DNA of 64,000 nucleotides, taken from the NCBI RefSeq assembly GCF_014656135.1, contig NZ_BNBV01000009.1, positions 62,001 through 126,000 of the forward strand. The letters run 5' to 3'. Under the pieces are notes generated by a model that was not told the origin of the DNA, made no database searches, and was given only the letters and a program-made list of their open reading frames with translations. The stretch comes from Streptomyces thermodiastaticus. Lineage in GTDB: Bacteria > Actinomycetota > Actinomycetes > Streptomycetales > Streptomycetaceae. Made by a program: the position numbers and the translations under genes. Each line of letters begins with the position of its first letter. The stretch's first letter is position 1. Below, in pieces: positions 44,194 through 51,933 of the stretch.

Positions 44194-44465
44194 GGCCGCC
44201 CCTCGAAGGGATGCGAAGGGGTTGCGAAGGGGTTGTCGAAGGGGTGCGCGTAGGGGTTGACCTGCGATGCGAAGGGGTCGAAGGGGTTGCGCGCTGCTCC
44301 TCTTACGTAAGGGGCCTGCCGGTTTTTCTTCTCCTTATGCGCGTGGGCGTAGGAAAACCCCTTCGACCCCTTCGACTTGCAGGTCAAAGGCTTCGCAGAC
44401 CCCTTCGCAAACCCCTTCGCAACCCCTTCGCATCCCTTCGCAGATGCCTTCGCACGGCCGGTCAT
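44190..44465 (-). CDS. Repeat-rich ORF overlapping the iteron palindrome
   Basis: 91 aa; ATG 44465 overlaps the primase stop by four bases. The N-terminal third is built of KG units (ASAKGCEGVAKGFAKGSAKP) and the C-terminal third of NPF/HPF units (NPFDPFASQVNPYAHPF). These two repeat types come from reading the two arms of one inverted repeat in opposite senses. It may be a genuine basic protein or simply an open frame over a replication origin. Confidence 0.5.
   Translation of the reverse strand: MTGRAKASAKGCEGVAKGFAKGSAKPLTCKSKGSKGFSYAHAHKEKKNRQAPYVRGAARNPFDPFASQVNPYAHPFDNPFATPSHPFEGRP
44203..44442. repeat. Inverted iteron array, candidate phage replication origin
   Basis: Left arm 44203-44286 and right arm 44358-44442 are about 85 percent identical when one is reverse-complemented. 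Each arm contains five to six copies of a 9-11-bp unit, GCGAAGGGG(TT), spaced mostly 9-12 bp. The 71-bp centre holds a perfect palindrome CTTACGTAAG (44302-44311) and a pyrimidine tract (44321-44336). It lies immediately downstream of the primase-helicase gene, a usual location for origins. Confidence 0.75.
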
Positions 44466-46906
44466 CGGGCACCGCCGAGGATGGCCAGCGCCAGGCCGCG
44501 GGTGACGGACCGGCGGGTGCGGGGGTCTTTGGCCTGGGTGAACCCCTGCTCCTCCAGCCGCGTCACGAACGCTTTCAGCGACATGGGCCGCCGGACGCCG
44601 GCACGCTCGGCCCACGCCTTGTAGCTGCCGTACAGCTGGCCGTTCTCGGTGACGGCGTCCGGCACCTGGTCGGTCTCCTCCTCCAGCCAGGTCGCCAGCG
44701 GGTTGGACTGGGCGATGTGCTCGCGGGTCTTGGCGGTGACGGCGGTGGGCACGGCCAGGCCGTGCTGCTGCCAGTCGAGGCAGCCGCGGATCGCCCAGTT
44801 GAGGACGCCTGCCGCTTCACGGGCGAGGATCTTCTCCGCCAGGCCCTGGACTCGCTTGGCCGCGGGCACGATGACGTCCCAGCCGATGGTCTGCAGGCGG
44901 CGGGCCATGCTGGGGCTGCCGGACACATCGGGCAGGTGGTTGGTCGCCAGATGGATCTTCCCGACGGGCTTGAACTCGAAGAACTCGGCGTTCAGGAAGC
45001 GAGCGGAGACGTGGTCTTCGCCGGTGAGGCGTTTCACCAGCTCCTCGTCGAGGGGCTTGCCGCGGCCTTCGGCGGTGCGGCCGGTCTCACTGGTGGACAG
45101 CAGCCGCTTGCCGACCATGCGGGCGACGTCGTTGGGGATGCCGCCGTCGCCGTGTTTGACCATCAGGGTGGAGGCGGGGACGGCCTGGGCGTACTCGCCG
45201 AGGATGCCCATGACGACCCGCATGAACACACCCTTGCCGTTCTGGCCGTCGCCGTGGTGGATGAACATGACCTGCTCGCCGGTGCAGGCGGTGAGGCTGT
45301 AGCCGATGACGCGGGCGAGGTAGGCGCGGCGTTCCGGGTCGGGCATGACCTGGTTGAGGAAGGTCTGCCACATGGGGCAGTCTGCGGCCGGGTCGTAGGC
45401 GATCGGGGACTGCTGCATGAGGTAGAGGCTGCGGTCGTGGGCGCGCAGCTGGCCGGTGGTGAGGTCGACTATGCCGTTGGCGACGTTGAGGAGCATCTCC
45501 GGCTGGTCGAAAACGCCCATGGTGGTGTGTACGGCGGGGTAGGCCTGGAGGACTTCGCGGGCGGCGGCGAGCTTGGGGCGCATGCGCTGCTTGCGGGCCC
45601 AGGCGAGGAACTGGTCGCGCTGGCTCTGGCTGGGCCGGTCCTTCTTCGGGTCGCCGGACGGGTCGGGCTCGTTGCTGTAGTTGTCGGCCTCGTCGTCGAG
45701 ACGGTTGATGGTGTCGACGACGCGGGTCCACACGCCGGTGTTGGCGCCCTTGAGGTTCCAGCGGCCGCCTTCGTAGTAGGCCCAGCGTTCGATGTCGGTG
45801 AGCCACCGGATCTCGCTGCCGTACCGGTCGATGACGCGTTCGGCGTTGCCGAGGTCGTCCCATTCGCGGGCGGGCATCGGGGAGGGCAGGGTGATGGGCG
45901 GCTCGACGGGCGCGGTCCAGCCGTCGGCGGCCGGGGCCGGGGCGGGGGCCGGGGGTGTCGCGAGGATGGTGAAGTCGTTGCGGCTTGCGGGCGGCCAGGG
46001 GGTGCGGGGGTTGGCCATGCCCGCGGTCAAACCGGAGTTGATGGTGGGGATGGCGCGGCCGTCGGGGTGGTTGCCTGCGCGGGCGGCGGCGAGCAGCGCC
46101 TGCCGGGCCTCGGCCTCGGTGAGGGCGCCGGCGCCGACCAGGGTGCCGATGTTGAACGCGGCGGTGTTGATGCGGTTGTTCTGGTCGCCGTCGGGTGCTT
46201 GCACGATGGCGTCGCACTCGGCCTGCAGGGCCTTGCGGGTGTAGGCGTCGAGCCGGTCGGGGGACAGCGTGAACGTGGCGGCCGGTGCCGGGGCGGGTGT
46301 GGGGGTGGGCTTGGTCTGCAGGGCGGTGAGCAGCCAGTCGGGTGCGGCGACCGGCGGCTGGTCGGGGGTGTCGAGTTCATAGATGACGCCGGTGGCGTGT
46401 ACGGAGCCGGGGCCGATGACGTAGGCGTTCCCGGCGCGGACGTCGCCGTCGAAGCGGCCCTTGAGCGCGCCGAGCCCGTTGCCGAGGCGGGCGTCGGCGG
46501 GCGCCCAGTAGTAGTCGTGGTAGCCCTTGGCGGTGCGCACCCGCATCGTGGGGGTGTGCTGTTGGCCGAAGGCGGCGGCCGCGTCCTCGATGGCGCCGGG
46601 CCGGTCGGAGTCGACGACGAGCAGCTGCGCGCCGTCTGGGCCCGTGGTGGCGCCGACGGCGACGGCGACGTTGCGGAGTTGGCCGCCGAACAGGGCGCGC
46701 ACCTGGTGCTCGTCGCGGGCGTAGGTGCGGGTGAAGGCTACGGTGGGGTGCTTGCCTCGGTCGGTGCAGGTTGCGGGGTCGTGGCCGCGGCCGATGCCCG
46801 CGCACTGCTCCAGCCCCGGGTGATCGGTGGGGAAGACGGCGAAGCCGTGGCGGGTGAGCCACAGGGCGCCGTCGAGTGCGGTGTGGCCGGCCGTAGCGGT
46901 GGTCAA
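44462..46906 (-). CDS. D5/P4-type primase-helicase (bifunctional DNA primase/polymerase plus SF3 helicase)
   Basis: 814 aa from TTG 46906, eight bases after GAGGAG. Residues 1-180 are a prim-pol domain: WLTRHGFAVFPT, then LLVVDSDRPG and the GNAYVIGPGSVHATG strand. The C-terminal half is a D5-N/SF3 helicase: the Walker A is HHGDGQNGKGVF near residue 555, and LATNHLPD is sensor-like. An alanine/proline linker (near residue 200) separates the parts. It would prime and unwind at the phage origin; the repeat array lies directly downstream. Confidence 0.9.
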   Translation of the reverse strand: MTTATAGHTALDGALWLTRHGFAVFPTDHPGLEQCAGIGRGHDPATCTDRGKHPTVAFTRTYARDEHQVRALFGGQLRNVAVAVGATTGPDGAQLLVVDSDRPGAIEDAAAAFGQQHTPTMRVRTAKGYHDYYWAPADARLGNGLGALKGRFDGDVRAGNAYVIGPGSVHATGVIYELDTPDQPPVAAPDWLLTALQTKPTPTPAPAPAATFTLSPDRLDAYTRKALQAECDAIVQAPDGDQNNRINTAAFNIGTLVGAGALTEAEARQALLAAARAGNHPDGRAIPTINSGLTAGMANPRTPWPPASRNDFTILATPPAPAPAPAADGWTAPVEPPITLPSPMPAREWDDLGNAERVIDRYGSEIRWLTDIERWAYYEGGRWNLKGANTGVWTRVVDTINRLDDEADNYSNEPDPSGDPKKDRPSQSQRDQFLAWARKQRMRPKLAAAREVLQAYPAVHTTMGVFDQPEMLLNVANGIVDLTTGQLRAHDRSLYLMQQSPIAYDPAADCPMWQTFLNQVMPDPERRAYLARVIGYSLTACTGEQVMFIHHGDGQNGKGVFMRVVMGILGEYAQAVPASTLMVKHGDGGIPNDVARMVGKRLLSTSETGRTAEGRGKPLDEELVKRLTGEDHVSARFLNAEFFEFKPVGKIHLATNHLPDVSGSPSMARRLQTIGWDVIVPAAKRVQGLAEKILAREAAGVLNWAIRGCLDWQQHGLAVPTAVTAKTREHIAQSNPLATWLEEETDQVPDAVTENGQLYGSYKAWAERAGVRRPMSLKAFVTRLEEQGFTQAKDPRTRRSVTRGLALAILGGAR

Positions 46907-46932
46907 GGTGGGTGCTCCTCGTGGTGGTGCGG

Positions 46933-47002
46933 GCCCGCCCGCCGCTCGGTATCCGCGTCCGTGGATGTGGACGGTGTGCCGAGGGGAGGGCGGCGGGCGG
47001 GC
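46933..47002. repeat. GC-rich hairpin between the SSB-like and primase genes
   Basis: A perfect 12-bp stem, GCCCGCCCGCCG (46933-46944) with its complement at 46991-47002, encloses a 46-base loop. It could be an attenuator that lowers primase expression relative to the SSB-like protein. A bare GC-rich coincidence is possible. Confidence 0.35.
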
Positions 47003-47079
47003 AGTCGGCTTGGCCCGTCCGCCGCCGCGGCCGGTTGGGTGGTCGCGCGGCGGCAGGCGGGGCGTGGCGGGGGCGGGGA

Positions 47080-47610
47080 CTAGAACGGGGGCTCGTCGCC
47101 CTGCTGCGGGCCGGCCGGGGCCGGGGTGGCGTGCGGTGCGGCGGGCGCCGGGGCGGGGGCGGCGTACTGCGGGGCGGGCGGCGCGGTCTGCGGAGCCGGT
47201 GCGGGCGCCGGGGCCGGGGCCGGGGCAGCGGCCTGGGTGAACGTCGGCTGGTGCGCGGTAACCCAGGCGGCGGCCCGCACGTCGTCGGAGCCCTCGGCGA
47301 ACGGCAGCAGCGCCCACGCCTGGAAGCCGGAGCTGGTGGCGACCTGGCCGATGCGGCCCAGGACCATGCCGGCGCCTGCGGTGAGGCGGGACACGATGCC
47401 CTTGTGGGTGACGTTGATGCGCTCGCGCAGCTCCTGCTCGGGGGTGTCGAGGTCGACGAGGTCGACGACGGCCTGGTCGATCTCCTCGTTGCGGAGCTGG
47501 TCGAACCGCTTGGCGATCTCGTGAACGGTGGTGATGAGCACGAGGTGGCCGTTGGCCTCGGCGGGCTTGAAGAAGCCGCCGCTGGCGGAGGGCTGGCTGA
47601 ACATCGACAT
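47080..47610 (-). CDS. SSB-like phage protein
   Basis: 176 aa. Residues 1-115 look like a compact beta-rich domain (NGHLVLITTVHEIAKRF, then GIVSRLTAGAGMVLGRIGQV). Residues 118-165 are an A/P linker, and the end is GPQQGDEPPF, which resembles the acidic DD-x-PF tip of single-stranded DNA-binding proteins that recruits partners. It lies between the RecB-like nuclease and primase genes. The family is not identified by motif, so the SSB role is inferred. Confidence 0.6.
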   Translation of the reverse strand: MSMFSQPSASGGFFKPAEANGHLVLITTVHEIAKRFDQLRNEEIDQAVVDLVDLDTPEQELRERINVTHKGIVSRLTAGAGMVLGRIGQVATSSGFQAWALLPFAEGSDDVRAAAWVTAHQPTFTQAAAPAPAPAPAPAPQTAPPAPQYAAPAPAPAAPHATPAPAGPQQGDEPPF

Positions 47611-47685
47611 GTGGTTTCTCCTGTGTGCGTTGTCCGATTCGGCGGTTGCCGTGCCGGGTGGTGCTTCCTGGCCCGCGGGCGCGGG

Positions 47686-48477
47686 TCAGGTGGTCTGGTT
47701 GCCGGGGCAGCCGGTGGCGAGGTCCGTGGAGCCGGGGCGGCGCCAGGGGCAGAAGAAGCACTTGGCGGCCGGTGAGGTGGGGAAGTCGGACCAGGCGGCC
47801 GGGTTGGCCTCGGGGTCGGTGCGCACGATCTGGTCGCGGATGGAGTCGAGGCGGGCGAGCGCGGCCTCGGCGACCTCGGGGCGAAAGTCGTCGACCCAGA
47901 CGAACGGGTCGAGGATGTGGTGCCGGGGCAGGAAGACGATGGCGACGCGGCGGGGGGTCTCTCCGGCGTTGCGCATGCCGAGGCCGTAGAGGTTGGCCTG
48001 GATGCGGTACTGGTCGCCGGGCCCGTTCCGGCGGTACTTGGCCAGGCTTGAGGTGCCGGTGATCTTCCAGTCGAAGACGGTGCCGGTCTGCCGGTCGTAC
48101 AGGTCTGCGGAGCCGGTGATGTCGGCGGCCTCCGTGAAGCCCTTGCGGACGGTGACCCGCTGCTCGACGAGGTACCGCTCGCCGCCCGGGTCGCGCTTCT
48201 CGAACAGGTCGGCCATCCAGGCGTGAACAGCAGTGCCTTGAACACTGGCCCAGGGGTCGCGGTCGGCGCCGGCCACTTCGGGCCAGTCGAGCAGTTTGTA
48301 GGCGAGGGCGCGGTCGCAGGGGTTACCGACCTCGGAGGGGCCGATGCGCCGCTGCACCGAGCGGGGTGCGGTGTTGGCGGTGGTGATGATGAGGTCGCGG
48401 ATCATCTGGGCGAGGCGGGCGCCCGCGCCGGTCTCGGCTGTGGCGTTACTGGGTTGAGCGAAGGTGGGTGTCGCCAC
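47686..48477 (-). CDS. RecB/Cas4-like Fe-S exonuclease
   Basis: 263 aa from GTG 48477, ten bases after AGGAGG. PD-(D/E)XK core: GSADLYD, then VFDWKITG (D-x-K). One cysteine near residue 55 (GNPCDRAL) and three at the C-terminus (KCFFCPW, TGCPG) match the four-cysteine iron-sulfur clasp of AddB/Cas4-type nucleases. It probably supplies 5'-3' exonuclease activity for phage recombination with the SSB-like protein. Confidence 0.85.
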   Translation of the reverse strand: MATPTFAQPSNATAETGAGARLAQMIRDLIITTANTAPRSVQRRIGPSEVGNPCDRALAYKLLDWPEVAGADRDPWASVQGTAVHAWMADLFEKRDPGGERYLVEQRVTVRKGFTEAADITGSADLYDRQTGTVFDWKITGTSSLAKYRRNGPGDQYRIQANLYGLGMRNAGETPRRVAIVFLPRHHILDPFVWVDDFRPEVAEAALARLDSIRDQIVRTDPEANPAAWSDFPTSPAAKCFFCPWRRPGSTDLATGCPGNQTT

Positions 48478-48563
48478 GGTGCGGGCCTCCTGGGGGTGGG
48501 TTTGGTGGTGCGGGGGGCCGGGCCCGCCTCGGAGTCGTGGGGCGGGCCCGGCCGGTCGGTGGG

Positions 48564-49028
48564 CTACTCGCTGATGTCCTCGGTGGCCCAGGCGGCGACG
48601 GCCTCGCTGGCAGCCACGTAGTGCGCCCACAGCCGCGGGTCCTGAGCGGTGGGAATGGGCAGTCCAGCAAGCAGGATTCGGACGACGTCGACGACGGTGG
48701 CCGGGTCCGCCCAGCGGGGCAGCGGCAGGAACTCGGGCTCCTCGGTCAGTACGCCGTGCTGCCCGCGGGGTGCCCACTGCCACTGTTCGGCCGGGTGCTC
48801 CCAGACGAGGGCGACACCGTGGTCGTACTCGCCGATGCCGAGCGCCGGGTGGTCGCCGTCCCAGACGAGCAGGCCGGTCAGCATGGTGGTCAGCCCGGCG
48901 TCCGGCCCGGAGACGTAGCGGTCGGTCTCGGTGTCGTCGGTCTCCCACTCGGTGGGCTCCAGCCCGGCGGCGGTCAGTGCGTCGACGACGGCCTGGATGT
49001 ACGGGTCATGCGGCAGCGTGCGGATCAT
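48564..49028 (-). CDS. Hypothetical phage protein (DUF6292-like)
   Basis: 154 aa; ATG 49028 overlaps the upstream small ORF by 23 bases. Pattern: PYIQAVVDALTAAGLEPTEW, an acidic stretch, LLVWDGDHPALGIGEYDHG, then VALVWEHPAEQWQWA and a helix (DPATVVDVVRILLAG). This resembles DUF6292-type proteins of Streptomyces accessory regions; I cannot confirm it. Function unknown. Confidence 0.6.
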   Translation of the reverse strand: MIRTLPHDPYIQAVVDALTAAGLEPTEWETDDTETDRYVSGPDAGLTTMLTGLLVWDGDHPALGIGEYDHGVALVWEHPAEQWQWAPRGQHGVLTEEPEFLPLPRWADPATVVDVVRILLAGLPIPTAQDPRLWAHYVAASEAVAAWATEDISE

Positions 49029-49197
49029 TGGATTCCTTCGAGGTCTGGTGGTTGAGGCCGAGAGCGTCCAGCAGCAGCCGCAGGTCGGCGCGGGATTTGG
49101 CGTGGCGGAGGACGACGCGGGACGCCTTGACGCGCTCCTCGCGGGTGTTGGCGCGGTTGAGGGTGGTGAGGTGATCGCTGCCGCGGGAAATGTTCAC
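49006..49197 (-). CDS. 63-aa phage protein
   Basis: GTG 49197 overlaps the stop of the previous gene by four bases. NISRGSDHLTTLNRANTREE is followed by SRADLRLLLDALGLNHQ, helical and basic. Translation coupling supports it; no family recognised. Confidence 0.55.
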   Translation of the reverse strand: MNISRGSDHLTTLNRANTREERVKASRVVLRHAKSRADLRLLLDALGLNHQTSKESNDPHAAA

Positions 49198-49475
49198 GGC
49201 GTGCCTCCTGTCGTGGCGTGGCCGCAGGTGGTGCAGGTGCGGGCGCCGTTGGGAAAGGCGAGGTGCGGCCGTTGGATCTGCTCGCGCGGGCACTGCTCGT
49301 GGACGAGACCCTCCGGCTCGTCGCCGAGCAGGTCGGCGAGCGGCACGAGGACCTCGGCGCGGCGGCGGGGCGCGCGGTGCCGGCCGCTGCGGGCGGGCCA
49401 GGTGCGGGCGACGGTGACGGAGCCGACACCGATGGCGGTGAGGTCGGCGCCGAGGGCCGCAGTGAACGCGTTCAC
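49194..49475 (-). CDS. Hypothetical phage protein
   Basis: 93 aa from GTG 49475, overlapping the preceding stop by four bases. N-terminal FTAALGADLTAIGVGSVTVA is followed by LVPLADLLGDEPEGLVHEQC and a C-terminal zinc-like CTTCGH. Family not recognised; part of the coupled early operon. Confidence 0.55.
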   Translation of the reverse strand: MNAFTAALGADLTAIGVGSVTVARTWPARSGRHRAPRRRAEVLVPLADLLGDEPEGLVHEQCPREQIQRPHLAFPNGARTCTTCGHATTGGTP

Positions 49476-49828
49476 GGCGCGGCCTCCAGGTCCGTGTCGA
49501 AGTGGGGTCCGCCGGCCGCCATGTAGTCGGCGCGGTCGCGGGCCTCGTTCGCGGCCTGCAGCTCGGCGAGCCGCTGCTCCAAGGCACGCATCTGCGCGCG
49601 GGCCCGGAGCAGCTCGGCGGACGGGGTGGCCGGGCGGACGGACGCGCCGTCGAGGGGACGCCGCAGGTCGGTCAGGTCGGCGACCAGGCGGGCGGCGGTC
49701 TCGGCCGCGGCCTTGAAGGCGTCGCGCTCGTCGAGCGCCTGGTCGCGTTCGTCGCGGAGCCGGGCGGCGAGGGCGGTGGCCGCGGTGAGCAGCTCGTCGT
49801 AGCGGCGGCGGGTGATGATTCCGAACAT
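49472..49828 (-). CDS. Coiled-coil phage protein
   Basis: 118 aa; ATG 49828 overlaps the upstream stop by one base (TGATG). A long helix (YDELLTAATALAARLRDERD) and a second coiled coil (ELLRARAQMRALEQRLAELQ) dominate. No enzymatic motif. It may scaffold or dimerise another early protein. Confidence 0.6.
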   Translation of the reverse strand: MFGIITRRRYDELLTAATALAARLRDERDQALDERDAFKAAAETAARLVADLTDLRRPLDGASVRPATPSAELLRARAQMRALEQRLAELQAANEARDRADYMAAGGPHFDTDLEAAP

Positions 49829-50430
49829 CAGCAGGCACCGCCCTGCGAGTCCTCGCGCAGCGCCTGCACGGGGGCGATCCGCCGGGTGATGCCGTCGGCC
49901 GGCCGCTCGTACTCGGCGATCCGCGCCTCCAGCTCGGCCGTGTAGGCGATGACGTTGCTGAGGACGTGGCGCAGGTCGTCCTTCGTCATGCGGGCGTCGA
50001 GGGCGTCACGGGCGCGGTCGAGGATGGTGCGCGCCTGCTGTCCCTGGGGGGCCTGCGGCGCGGACTGCTCGGTGTCGCCCTCCAGCTCGGCGACGCGGTT
50101 CAGCAGCCACTCGACGGCCGGGGCCACCCGCTCGTGGATCTCGACCTCCGCCGGGACACGGCGGGGCTGTCCGGTCGGGGACAGCAGGCCGCGCACGTTC
50201 AGCAGGTCGGCCTCGGCGGCGACGAGCCGGGCACGGTGCCGCTCACGCTGCGCCTCCAGCTCGGCGACCGTCTCGGGAGACTGCAGCAGCTGCGCGGAGT
50301 CGAGGGCCACGGCCAGCGCGGCCGGGAGCGTGCGGCCCTGCTGCATGGCGCGGGAGATGACGTCTGCGGCGGCGTTCACCAGGCGCGTGTGCATGCGACT
50401 GCTGACGTGGGAGGTAGTCTCGGTGGTCAC
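49828..50430 (-). CDS. Hypothetical phage early protein
   Basis: 200 aa from GTG 50430. Largely helical: MHTRLVNAAADVISRAMQQG, then ETVAELEAQRERHRARLVAA and VEWLLNRVAELE. Near the C-terminus a segment MTKDDLRHVLSNVIAYTAEL is distinctive. First of a tightly overlapping series of four small genes. Function unknown. Confidence 0.65.
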   Translation of the reverse strand: MTTETTSHVSSRMHTRLVNAAADVISRAMQQGRTLPAALAVALDSAQLLQSPETVAELEAQRERHRARLVAAEADLLNVRGLLSPTGQPRRVPAEVEIHERVAPAVEWLLNRVAELEGDTEQSAPQAPQGQQARTILDRARDALDARMTKDDLRHVLSNVIAYTAELEARIAEYERPADGITRRIAPVQALREDSQGGAC

Positions 50431-50529
50431 GGTGACCTCTGCTTTCTCTGCTGTGTGGAGGCGCCGAGTCGTGGGGTCGCCGGCCGGGCAAGCTGGGCGG
50501 CCCTTCGGCGTCTCAGGCGGGGTGTGTGG

Positions 50530-50748
50530 TCAGGCGGCGCGCTGCGCGAGGGTGTCGGCGGCCTCCAGGGCTGCCAGCCACTCCTCGACGACGGCCCGCC
50601 GGTACAGGACCTGCCGGCCGCGGCGGAAGCCCCGCGGGCCGAGGCCGCGGTGCCGCATCATGCGGACGGCGTTAGGTGTGATCCGCAGGATGTCCGCGAG
50701 TTCCTTCGTCGTCATGCAGGGCGATACGGTGTTCGTCTCGCTCATCAT
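50530..50748 (-). CDS. AlpA/excisionase-type HTH protein
   Basis: 72 aa. ATG 50748 or 50745 after GAGGAG. The winged-HTH core is MTTKELADILRITPNAVRMM followed by GPRGFRRGRQVLYRRAVVEEWL, a typical MerR/AlpA-like DNA-binding domain. It overlaps the 3' end of the repressor-like gene by 77 bases. Candidate early regulator or excisionase. Confidence 0.75.
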   Translation of the reverse strand: MMSETNTVSPCMTTKELADILRITPNAVRMMRHRGLGPRGFRRGRQVLYRRAVVEEWLAALEAADTLAQRAA

Positions 50749-50956
50749 TGCTCCTCGTTGGGTTTCGTTGTATGTCTGTGATCCGGCAGCCGATGAGTTC
50801 GGCTATCCGGGCCATGACCTCGGGTTGCGCGCCACGCTGGCCCCGTTCGATGCGGGAGAGGTGGCTGTGGCTTATCCCGGCGGCTTCGGCGAATCTGCGC
50901 AGGCCGTAGCCGCGTTCCTCGCGCTGCCTCCGGATGGCTTGTCCGTTTGGCTGCAC
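50672..50956 (-). CDS. XRE-family repressor-like protein heading the leftward early operon
   Basis: 94 aa from GTG 50956; TTG 50983 would add nine residues. HTH: IRRQREERGYGLRRFAEAAG then SHSHLSRIERGQRGAQPEVM. The C-terminal 25 residues are polar. It is divergent from another regulator (51172) with repeated sequences between them, so it is probably the Cro/CI-type component of the lysogeny switch. Which partner acts as the main repressor cannot be told from sequence alone. Confidence 0.78.
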   Translation of the reverse strand: MQPNGQAIRRQREERGYGLRRFAEAAGISHSHLSRIERGQRGAQPEVMARIAELIGCRITDIQRNPTRSNDERDEHRIALHDDEGTRGHPADHT

Positions 50957-50970
50957 ATAACGACCGTACC

Positions 50971-51131
50971 CAACGATGCGCAACGACGCAACACGTAAGC
51001 ATTACTAAACGTATCGACACCGCACATGTGTTGCTGGCGTGGAGAGGGGGTGGCTGCGGCGCGGAGAGTGGCCGGATGCCTGGTCGCCAGATGCGGGAAC
51101 AACCTCTAACGTGGTGCCTAACGGTGCCTAT
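50971..51131. promoter_or_regulatory. Lysogeny-switch operator region
   Basis: Between the divergent regulators: CAACGATG, CAACGACG and CAACACGT at 50971, 50981 and 50989; an inverted partner GTGTTG at 51028-51033; a GTAA-GCA-TTAC palindrome at 50996-51006; and a direct repeat, TAACGTGGTGCC then TAACGGTGCC, near 51112-51130. These are the only clustered short repeats in this part and are the likely operator sites. The region is also AT-rich, as promoters are. Confidence 0.6.
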
Positions 51132-51171
51132 CGAGGGGATGGGCGCCCCGAACAGCCCAGGAGAGGCGGCC

Positions 51172-51579
51172 ATGAACCGCGACCCCAAGGCGTGGGCACG
51201 GCTCGGCCAGGCACTAGCCGCAGCACGACGCGCTCAAGGCCTCACGCAGGACGAGCTAGCGGCGCGAGCAGGCGTCTCCCTGGGCAGCGTCCAACGCGCA
51301 GAATCCGGCGTCGTGCCCAAAACGCGCATGCCGATCACACTGCATCCGATCGCGCGTGCCCTCGGCTGGCCAACCGGCGCAGTCGATGCCATCCTCGCCG
51401 GCGCCGAGTCGCCCGGTGACTACGAGAACCACGATGTGCAGCGGAGCGTGAACGCCGAGCGATACGAGACGATCATCTCGGGCGCCATGGTCCGCGCGTT
51501 GAAGGGCGTCAGCGTCGACGACATCCGGGCCGCAACGAAGATCGCTCTGGACGCGTTGCGCCGAGAGCACCTGCTTTAG
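51172..51579 (+). CDS. XRE-family regulator, rightward arm of the lysogeny switch
   Basis: 135 aa from ATG 51172, five bases after AGGAGAGG. Lambda-repressor-type HTH at residues 10-62: LGQALAAARRAQGLTQDELA, then VSLGSVQRAESG. The C-terminus carries helices (AERYETIISGAMVRALKGVS) that may dimerise. It is cotranscribed with the small ORF and integrase, unlike the rest of the phage, which suits the prophage-maintenance repressor. Confidence 0.78.
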   Translation: MNRDPKAWARLGQALAAARRAQGLTQDELAARAGVSLGSVQRAESGVVPKTRMPITLHPIARALGWPTGAVDAILAGAESPGDYENHDVQRSVNAERYETIISGAMVRALKGVSVDDIRAATKIALDALRREHLL

Positions 51580-51656
51580 AGACACCTGGCGTGCAACTTC
51601 CAACGGAATCCTGCGACTCATAGCGATCGAACGGTCACTCGTCATATGCTCCCGAT

Positions 51657-51677
51657 CCCGGAGGGTCCTGCTCCGGG
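51657..51677 (+). terminator. Weak hairpin after the regulator
   Basis: CCCGGAG (51657-51663) pairs with CTCCGGG (51671-51677). A modest terminator or attenuator between the regulator and the small ORF upstream of int. Confidence 0.35.
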
Positions 51678-51699
51678 CCATTTGTAACGGGGGTGCTCT

Positions 51700-51933
51700 A
51701 TGTCTGGCTCCGTGGTTCTTGCCGCTCCGCTCGGTCGCGGGATCGCCGCATTCACCTGCCAGCTCCGCAACAAGCCGACCGCGGTCATCAACACGGCGGC
51801 AGCCGACGATCCGGTCCTGCGTGCACAGGCCGCACTGGCACTCGTCACCGCCGGCATCGACGTCGGAACAATCCTCGGAGCACTGACTGGGATACGTCGC
51901 GGACCGCTGGCACAAGAGCCGTCCCGCGCCTGA
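51700..51933 (+). CDS. Small ORF upstream of the integrase
   Basis: 77 aa from ATG 51700. Features: MSGSVVLAAPLGRGIAAFTC, then AQAALALVTAGIDVGTILGA. Ends GIRRGPLAQEPSRA, a segment repeated in shifted form at the integrase start. No HTH is recognisable, so an excisionase role rests on position alone. It may be a remnant created by the local duplication. Confidence 0.5.
   Translation: MSGSVVLAAPLGRGIAAFTCQLRNKPTAVINTAAADDPVLRAQAALALVTAGIDVGTILGALTGIRRGPLAQEPSRA

Noticed and set aside
44203..44442. CRISPR array
   Set aside because: The repeat unit is only 9-11 bp with spacing too short for spacers, and it is arranged as an inverted pair.
44267..47083. 938-codon ORF on the plus strand opposite the primase
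   Set aside because: Antisense shadow of the primase-helicase; no ribosome-binding site or protein motif.
46907..47761. Extension of the primase ORF upstream of 46906
   Set aside because: The frame stays open but is R/P/H-rich and overlaps the SSB-like gene entirely; TTG 46906 has a good ribosome-binding site.
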